A DNA stretch of 64,000 nt, from positions 3,968,001 through 4,032,000 of the forward strand of contig NZ_JBEPOH010000001.1 of the NCBI RefSeq assembly GCF_040546685.1. The letters are read 5' to 3'. The notes beneath the pieces are model-generated. The model made no database searches. It was not told the origin of the DNA and saw only the letters and a list, made by a program, of their open reading frames with translations. Position 1 is the stretch's first letter, and every line of letters begins with the position of its first letter. The DNA is from Variovorax sp. OAS795. Its GTDB lineage: Bacteria; Pseudomonadota; Gammaproteobacteria; Burkholderiales; Burkholderiaceae_C. This document shows positions 60,146-64,000 of this stretch, piece after piece. The translations under genes were made by a program, and so were the position numbers.

Positions 60146-61540
60146 ATGCGCTACCGCACCACCATCGCCGGCCAGGTCTTCGCCTTCGAAGACCTGAAGC
60201 AGGTCATGGCCGTGGCCAGCCCGGCGCGTTCGGGCGACTACCTGGCGGAGATCGGCGCGGCCACCGCGCAGCAGCGCATGGCCGCGCGCCACGTGCTGGC
60301 GGAGACGCCGCTCAAGCAGTTCCTGACCGAGGCGCTGATTCCCTACGAGAGCGACAACATCACGCGGCTCATCATCGACAGCCATGACGCCGAGGCTTTC
60401 GCACCGGTGTCGCACCTCACGGTGGGCGACTTCCGCAACTGGCTGCTGTCGGAACAGGCGTCCACCGAGGCGCTGGCCGCGCTGGCACCGGGCCTCACGC
60501 CAGAGATGGTGGCGGCCGCGTCGAAGCTCATGCGCAACCAGGACCTGGTCTCGGTCGCCAGGAAGTGCAGCGTGGTCACGCGGTTCCGCGACACCATCGG
60601 CCTGCCCGGGCACCTGGCCGTGCGGCTGCAGCCCAACCACCCGACCGACGACCTGCGCGGCGTGGCGGCCTCCACGCTCGACGGCCTGCTTTACGGCGCG
60701 GGCGATGCGGTGATCGGGCTCAACCCGGTATCCGACAGTATGCAGGTGCTGGGCCGGCTGCTGCACATGCTGGACGAAGTGATCCAGCGCTTCGAGATTC
60801 CCACGCAAAGCTGCGTGCTGACGCATGTGACCAACACGCTCAAGCTCGCCGAGGCCGGCGCGCCGGTGGACCTGGTGTTCCAGTCGATCGCGGGCACAGA
60901 GAAGGCGAATCTGTCGTTCGGCATCACGCCCGAGCTGCTCGACGAGGCCTATGCCGCGGCGCTGGCGCTGAACCGCGGCACCGTCGGCAACAACGTGATG
61001 TACTTCGAGACCGGCCAGGGCAGCGCGCTCTCCGCCAACGCCAACTTCGGTGTCGACCAGCAGACCTGCGAGGTGCGCGCCTATGCGCTGGCGCGCCGCT
61101 ACAAGCCGCTGCTCATCAACACGGTGGTCGGCTTCATCGGGCCCGAGTATCTTTTCGATGGCAAGCAGATCATCCGCGCCGGGCTCGAAGACCATTGCTG
61201 CGGCAAGCTGCTGGGGCTGCCCCTCGGCTGCGACATCTGCTACACCAACCATGCCGAGGCCGACCAGGACGACATGGACAACCTGCTCGTGCTGCTCGGC
61301 ACCGCGGGCATCAACTTCATCATGGGTGTTCCGGGTGCCGACGACGTGATGCTGAACTACCAGAGCACCTCGTTCCACGACGCGCTGTTCCTGCGGCAGA
61401 CGCTGGGCCTGAAACGCGCACCCGAATTCGAGGGCTGGCTACAACGGATGCAGATTACCGATGCGGCCGGTCAACTCGCACCGCCCTCGGCCAACCGCCT
61501 GCTGGCAGATATGAGCGGGCTCACCGCATTCGGGAAATGA
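60146..61540 (+). CDS. eutB: Ethanolamine ammonia-lyase large subunit
   Basis: A 464-residue TIM-barrel subunit (453 in E. coli) that, with EutC and adenosylcobalamin, deaminates ethanolamine to acetaldehyde and ammonia. Conserved phrases are FQSIAGTEKANLSFGI near residue 250, MYFETGQGSALSANANFGVD near residue 288, and TNHAEADQDDMDNLLVLLGT near residue 370. It ends in ATGA overlap with eutC. The operon lacks microcompartment genes, so acetaldehyde is free in the cytosol. Confidence 0.94.
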   Translation: MRYRTTIAGQVFAFEDLKQVMAVASPARSGDYLAEIGAATAQQRMAARHVLAETPLKQFLTEALIPYESDNITRLIIDSHDAEAFAPVSHLTVGDFRNWLLSEQASTEALAALAPGLTPEMVAAASKLMRNQDLVSVARKCSVVTRFRDTIGLPGHLAVRLQPNHPTDDLRGVAASTLDGLLYGAGDAVIGLNPVSDSMQVLGRLLHMLDEVIQRFEIPTQSCVLTHVTNTLKLAEAGAPVDLVFQSIAGTEKANLSFGITPELLDEAYAAALALNRGTVGNNVMYFETGQGSALSANANFGVDQQTCEVRAYALARRYKPLLINTVVGFIGPEYLFDGKQIIRAGLEDHCCGKLLGLPLGCDICYTNHAEADQDDMDNLLVLLGTAGINFIMGVPGADDVMLNYQSTSFHDALFLRQTLGLKRAPEFEGWLQRMQITDAAGQLAPPSANRLLADMSGLTAFGK

Positions 61541-62331
61541 GCAACGGCAACAACGACTCCGTCACGCCGAACCCCTGGGCGCAATGGCGTGTGGCCACGC
61601 CCGCGCGCCTGGCGCTCGGCCGCGCCGGTGCGGGCATGCCGACCGACGAGACGCTGCGCTTCGGCTGGGCCCACGCCATGGCGCGCGACGCCATCCATGC
61701 GGCGCTCGACGTCGACGCGCTCGAAGCCCCGCTGCAGGCACAGCACTGGCAGGTGATGCGGGCGCGCAGCCGCGCCGAGGACCGCACCACCTACCTGCGC
61801 CGCCCCGACCTCGGGCGCCAGCTCGATCCCGCCGACGCGGAGCGCCTGCGCGCGGCGGCGAGCCCCGGTTGCGACGTCTGCCTCGTGATCGGCGACGGCC
61901 TGTCCTCGCTCGCCGTCGCGCGCCATGCCGCGCCCCTGCTGGCGGCGCTGCGCTCGCAGTTGCCGGCCGAGACGCGCTTCGGTCCCGTCGTCATTGCCAC
62001 GCAGGCACGCGTGGCGCTGGCCGACGAGGTCGGCGAACTGTTCGGCGCCACGCTTTCGGTCATGCTGATCGGCGAACGTCCGGGCCTCAGCTCGCCCGAC
62101 AGCCTGGGCATCTACCTCACCCATTCGCCCCGGCGTGGCCGGCACGATGCCGAGCGCAACTGCATCTCCAACGTGCGCCCCGAAGGCCTGCCCTGCGAAG
62201 CCGCCGCGTTCAAGCTGGCGTGGCTGATGCGGGAGGCGCTGCAACGGGGACTGACCGGCGTCGGGCTCAAGGACGAGAGCGATCTCGCGGTGCTCGAGAC
62301 GGGCCGGTCGGCGCCTTCCCTGCCAGGGTAG
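61537..62331 (+). CDS. eutC: Ethanolamine ammonia-lyase small subunit
   Basis: A 264-residue EutC (295 in E. coli) that supplies part of the adenosylcobalamin site. Visible are RLALGRAGAGMPTDETLRFG near residue 25, VIGDGLSSLAVARHAAPLLA near residue 115, VMLIGERPGLSSPDSLGIYL near residue 175, and the C-terminal KLAWLMREALQRGLTGVGLK. It starts inside the eutB stop. No aldehyde dehydrogenase for acetaldehyde is encoded downstream. Confidence 0.93.
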   Translation: MSNGNNDSVTPNPWAQWRVATPARLALGRAGAGMPTDETLRFGWAHAMARDAIHAALDVDALEAPLQAQHWQVMRARSRAEDRTTYLRRPDLGRQLDPADAERLRAAASPGCDVCLVIGDGLSSLAVARHAAPLLAALRSQLPAETRFGPVVIATQARVALADEVGELFGATLSVMLIGERPGLSSPDSLGIYLTHSPRRGRHDAERNCISNVRPEGLPCEAAAFKLAWLMREALQRGLTGVGLKDESDLAVLETGRSAPSLPG

Positions 62332-62355
62332 CCGGCTTTTCTTTCATCAAATTAG

Positions 62356-62398
62356 TCAATAGAATGGTTGTTAACCGGTTTAACAGCCATTTTATTGA
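62356..62398. promoter_or_regulatory. 43-bp imperfect inverted repeat, likely hipBA operator
   Basis: Two 19-base arms (62356-62374 and 62380-62398) match at 17 of 19 positions around the spacer CCGGT. The inner arms are exact: TGTTAA and TTAACA. The repeat ends on the first base of the hipB start codon, which is typical for autoregulated antitoxin operators. Confidence 0.75.
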
Positions 62399-62742
62399 TG
62401 CCAAGAAGCGGCAACAGCCTTTCCGCCCTGCCCCAGCAGACCACTGAGCCGTTGAGAAATCTCGGCTTGCGCCTTCGTGCGCACCGCGTTCACCGCGGCT
62501 GGACGATCGCCGAGGCTGCCGAACGCCTGCTGTGCTCGCCGACCACCTTGCGATCGCTCGAATCGGGCGGGCCCGGCACCAGCATCGGCTTGCTGGCCCA
62601 CGCACTGTGGCTCTTCGGCGAGATCGATTCGCTCGACGCCTTGGCGCCCGCACCCGCGGGCCTTGCGGCCGGACGCCGCGTCCGCAGGTCCGCTGCCCGG
62701 CCTGCCGCCGGAGTCATCGCGGAGGACGAACGTGAGTTCTGA
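62398..62742 (+). CDS. hipB: HipB-like XRE antitoxin/regulator
   Basis: A 114-residue DNA-binding protein. The XRE helix-turn-helix lies near residues 30-75 (RGWTIAEAAERLLCSPTTLR then SIGLLAHALWLFGEIDSLDA), with a C-terminal basic tail. It should bind and neutralise the HipA kinase encoded next and repress the operon through the long inverted repeat at 62356. The start (ATG 62398) sits at the end of that repeat; TTG codons upstream are less likely. It overlaps the hipA start by 11 bases. Confidence 0.82.
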   Translation: MPRSGNSLSALPQQTTEPLRNLGLRLRAHRVHRGWTIAEAAERLLCSPTTLRSLESGGPGTSIGLLAHALWLFGEIDSLDALAPAPAGLAAGRRVRRSAARPAAGVIAEDEREF

Positions 62743-63985
62743 CGAAGCTCCGGACGAACGCCGCATCTATGTCGGTCTCGCGCGCCACACGGGCGATGAG
62801 GTGCAGCCCGCAGGCCTGATGAAGCTCGTTCGCCGCGGCGTTGTGGAGTCGGGCGAGTTCGCCTACGGCCGGCGCTACCTCGAAGATTCCGCGGCCATGC
62901 CGCTCAACCCCGGGCACCTGCCGCTGCGCGACGCCGCCTTCGTGCTTGCGCAGCGGCGCATCCGGGACGGCGGCGCCATGCCGCTCACGCTGCGCGACGG
63001 GCTGCCGGACAGCTGGGGCCGCAAGGTGCTCGAGATCCGCCATGGCAGGCCGCTGCCCGATATCGACGCGCTGCTGTTGACCAACGAGGACCGCATCGGC
63101 GCCATGGTCTTCGCCGAATCGCTGCCCATCCGGAGCGAGGAACCGCCCTCGATGCTCTGGTCGCTCGAGGAGCTCGCCGAAGCGTCCCATCGCGTCGAGG
63201 CCGGCATGGAGATCGGACCCGAGATGCACCAGCTCCTGCGGGGCGGCAGCCTGGGCGGCGCGCGCCCCAAGGCGGCGTTTGCGCACGAGGGCCGGCGCTT
63301 CATCGCCAAGTTCTCGTCGCGCGGCGACGACCACGATGTGGAGGTGATCGAGGCGGCGACCCTGTGGATGGCCAGCGCCTGCGGCATTCACGTGCCCGCG
63401 TTCCTGCTGCAGCCGCTGGCCTCCGGCCACGCCTTGCTGGTGGAGCGATTCGACCGGGTCGGCCCCGTCAGCGACGAGCAGCGCCTTCACTATCTCTCGG
63501 CGTCGGCACTGCTCGATGTGCCCTATGACTCCAGCGGCGGCAGCTATGTCGAGCTGGCGCAGCTGCTGCGGCGCATTTCGGGTCAGCCTCAGGAAGACCT
63601 GGCCGAACTGTTCCGCCGCCTGGTGTTCAACCTTGCCGTGGGCAACAGCGACGACCACGTCAAGAACCACGGCGCCTTGCGGCAGGCGGACGGGCGCTGG
63701 CGCCTGGCGCCGGCCTTCGACCTGGTCATGCAGCTGGGCGGCCACATGGGCTACCAGGAGCTCGCCATCTTGCCGGGGCAGCATGCATCGAGCCTCGAAC
63801 TCGCACGCACGGCGGCGCCCCATTTCGGCTTGGCGGCCACAGAGGCGGACGAGATCATCCGCCGCATCGAAGAAACCGTTTCCGTGCAGGCTGCCGCCGG
63901 TGTCGAGGCGGCTGGGGGCAACCGTGCACTCGTGCGCCGGGTTGCGGCCTTCATCGAGCAGCAGTACGAGCGCATCCGTTCCTAG
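62732..63985 (+). CDS. hipA: HipA-family serine/threonine kinase toxin
   Basis: A 417-residue HipA homologue. The P-loop-like ATP motif is GGSLGGARPKAAF (near residue 171), the catalytic loop is VGNSDDHVKNH (near residue 302), and the metal-binding Asp lies in PAFDLVMQ near residue 330. HipA of E. coli phosphorylates glutamyl-tRNA synthetase and induces dormancy. The N-subdomain couplet precedes this. The GTG start at 62732 has a GGAGG site 6 bases upstream. The gene ends 15 bases before the window does. Confidence 0.88.
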   Translation: MSSDEAPDERRIYVGLARHTGDEVQPAGLMKLVRRGVVESGEFAYGRRYLEDSAAMPLNPGHLPLRDAAFVLAQRRIRDGGAMPLTLRDGLPDSWGRKVLEIRHGRPLPDIDALLLTNEDRIGAMVFAESLPIRSEEPPSMLWSLEELAEASHRVEAGMEIGPEMHQLLRGGSLGGARPKAAFAHEGRRFIAKFSSRGDDHDVEVIEAATLWMASACGIHVPAFLLQPLASGHALLVERFDRVGPVSDEQRLHYLSASALLDVPYDSSGGSYVELAQLLRRISGQPQEDLAELFRRLVFNLAVGNSDDHVKNHGALRQADGRWRLAPAFDLVMQLGGHMGYQELAILPGQHASSLELARTAAPHFGLAATEADEIIRRIEETVSVQAAAGVEAAGGNRALVRRVAAFIEQQYERIRS

Positions 63986-64000
63986 TCCGGGGCCGGTCCG

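Noticed and set aside
62332..62357. Terminator after eutC (GCCGGC followed by TTTTCTTT)
   Set aside because: The hairpin cannot be drawn with a convincing stem; only the T-rich stretch is clear.

Overview
The window looks like chromosomal DNA of a high-G+C betaproteobacterium of the Comamonadaceae, most like Variovorax. This rests on gene content and order (imuAB, DUF3348/DUF802/OmpA/DUF2894 operon, DUF2868/DUF3482 pair, Bug-type receptors, many divergent LysR regulators, DUF4148 protein), not on a database search. I saw no rRNA, tRNA, CRISPR array, insertion sequence or prophage. Coding density is very high, and many neighbours share an ATGA stop/start overlap.

Layout. 0-1.2 kb: start of the SOS mutagenesis cassette (imuA, 5' part of imuB) behind a perfect LexA box. 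1.3-10.1 kb: single genes (CmcJ-like oxygenase, branched-chain-type binding protein, exported aldo/keto reductase, alpha/beta hydrolase, LigB-type dioxygenase, two LysR regulators, an ABC exporter). 10.3-20.3 kb: envelope and chaperone genes: a 24-residue membrane peptide, a frameshifted DUF2868 gene with its DUF3482 GTPase partner, a hemolysin III homologue, a second MurA-like enzyme, a class A beta-lactamase, PssA, GST, a histidine phosphatase and cbpA-cbpM. 20.4-24.4 kb: a tightly coupled four-gene operon (DUF3348, DUF802, OmpA/MotB-like, DUF2894) that looks like an uncharacterised MotAB/ExbBD/ZorAB-type ion-driven motor; this is the best candidate for an undescribed system. 24.7-29.6 kb: a large zinc-ribbon STAND/LuxR regulator followed by truncated haemoglobin, cupin and DUF4242 genes, and a DUF4148 protein.

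29.8-35 kb: methylcitrate-pathway genes prpC-prpD-prpB, with a divergent ScfR/RamB-type regulator behind repeated TTGCGAA boxes. 35.9-39.3 kb: metE and divergent metR. 39.3-45.5 kb: a valine-degradation operon (mmsA, LprI-like gene, acyl-CoA dehydrogenase, 3-hydroxyisobutyryl-CoA hydrolase, mmsB) with a divergent LysR. Its product, propionyl-CoA, is the substrate of the prp genes 10 kb away. 45.4-52.2 kb: scoAB with a divergent PAS-LuxR regulator, then a CaiB/HMG-CoA lyase/VOC/Bug-receptor operon with its own LysR. Together these could take up and split a 3-hydroxy-3-methylglutarate-like acid and activate the released acetoacetate.

52.2-58.6 kb: FMN reductase, LysR, a second mmsA, a methyltransferase, opgD and an FKBP-type isomerase. 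58.7-62.3 kb: the ethanolamine operon eat-eutB-eutC behind a sigma-54-like promoter. 62.4-64 kb: a hipB-hipA toxin-antitoxin module preceded by a very long inverted repeat. No gap between annotated genes exceeds 300 bases; the larger ones (16862-17116, 24413-24656, 56348-56587) hold only presumed promoter DNA with no feature I can name.
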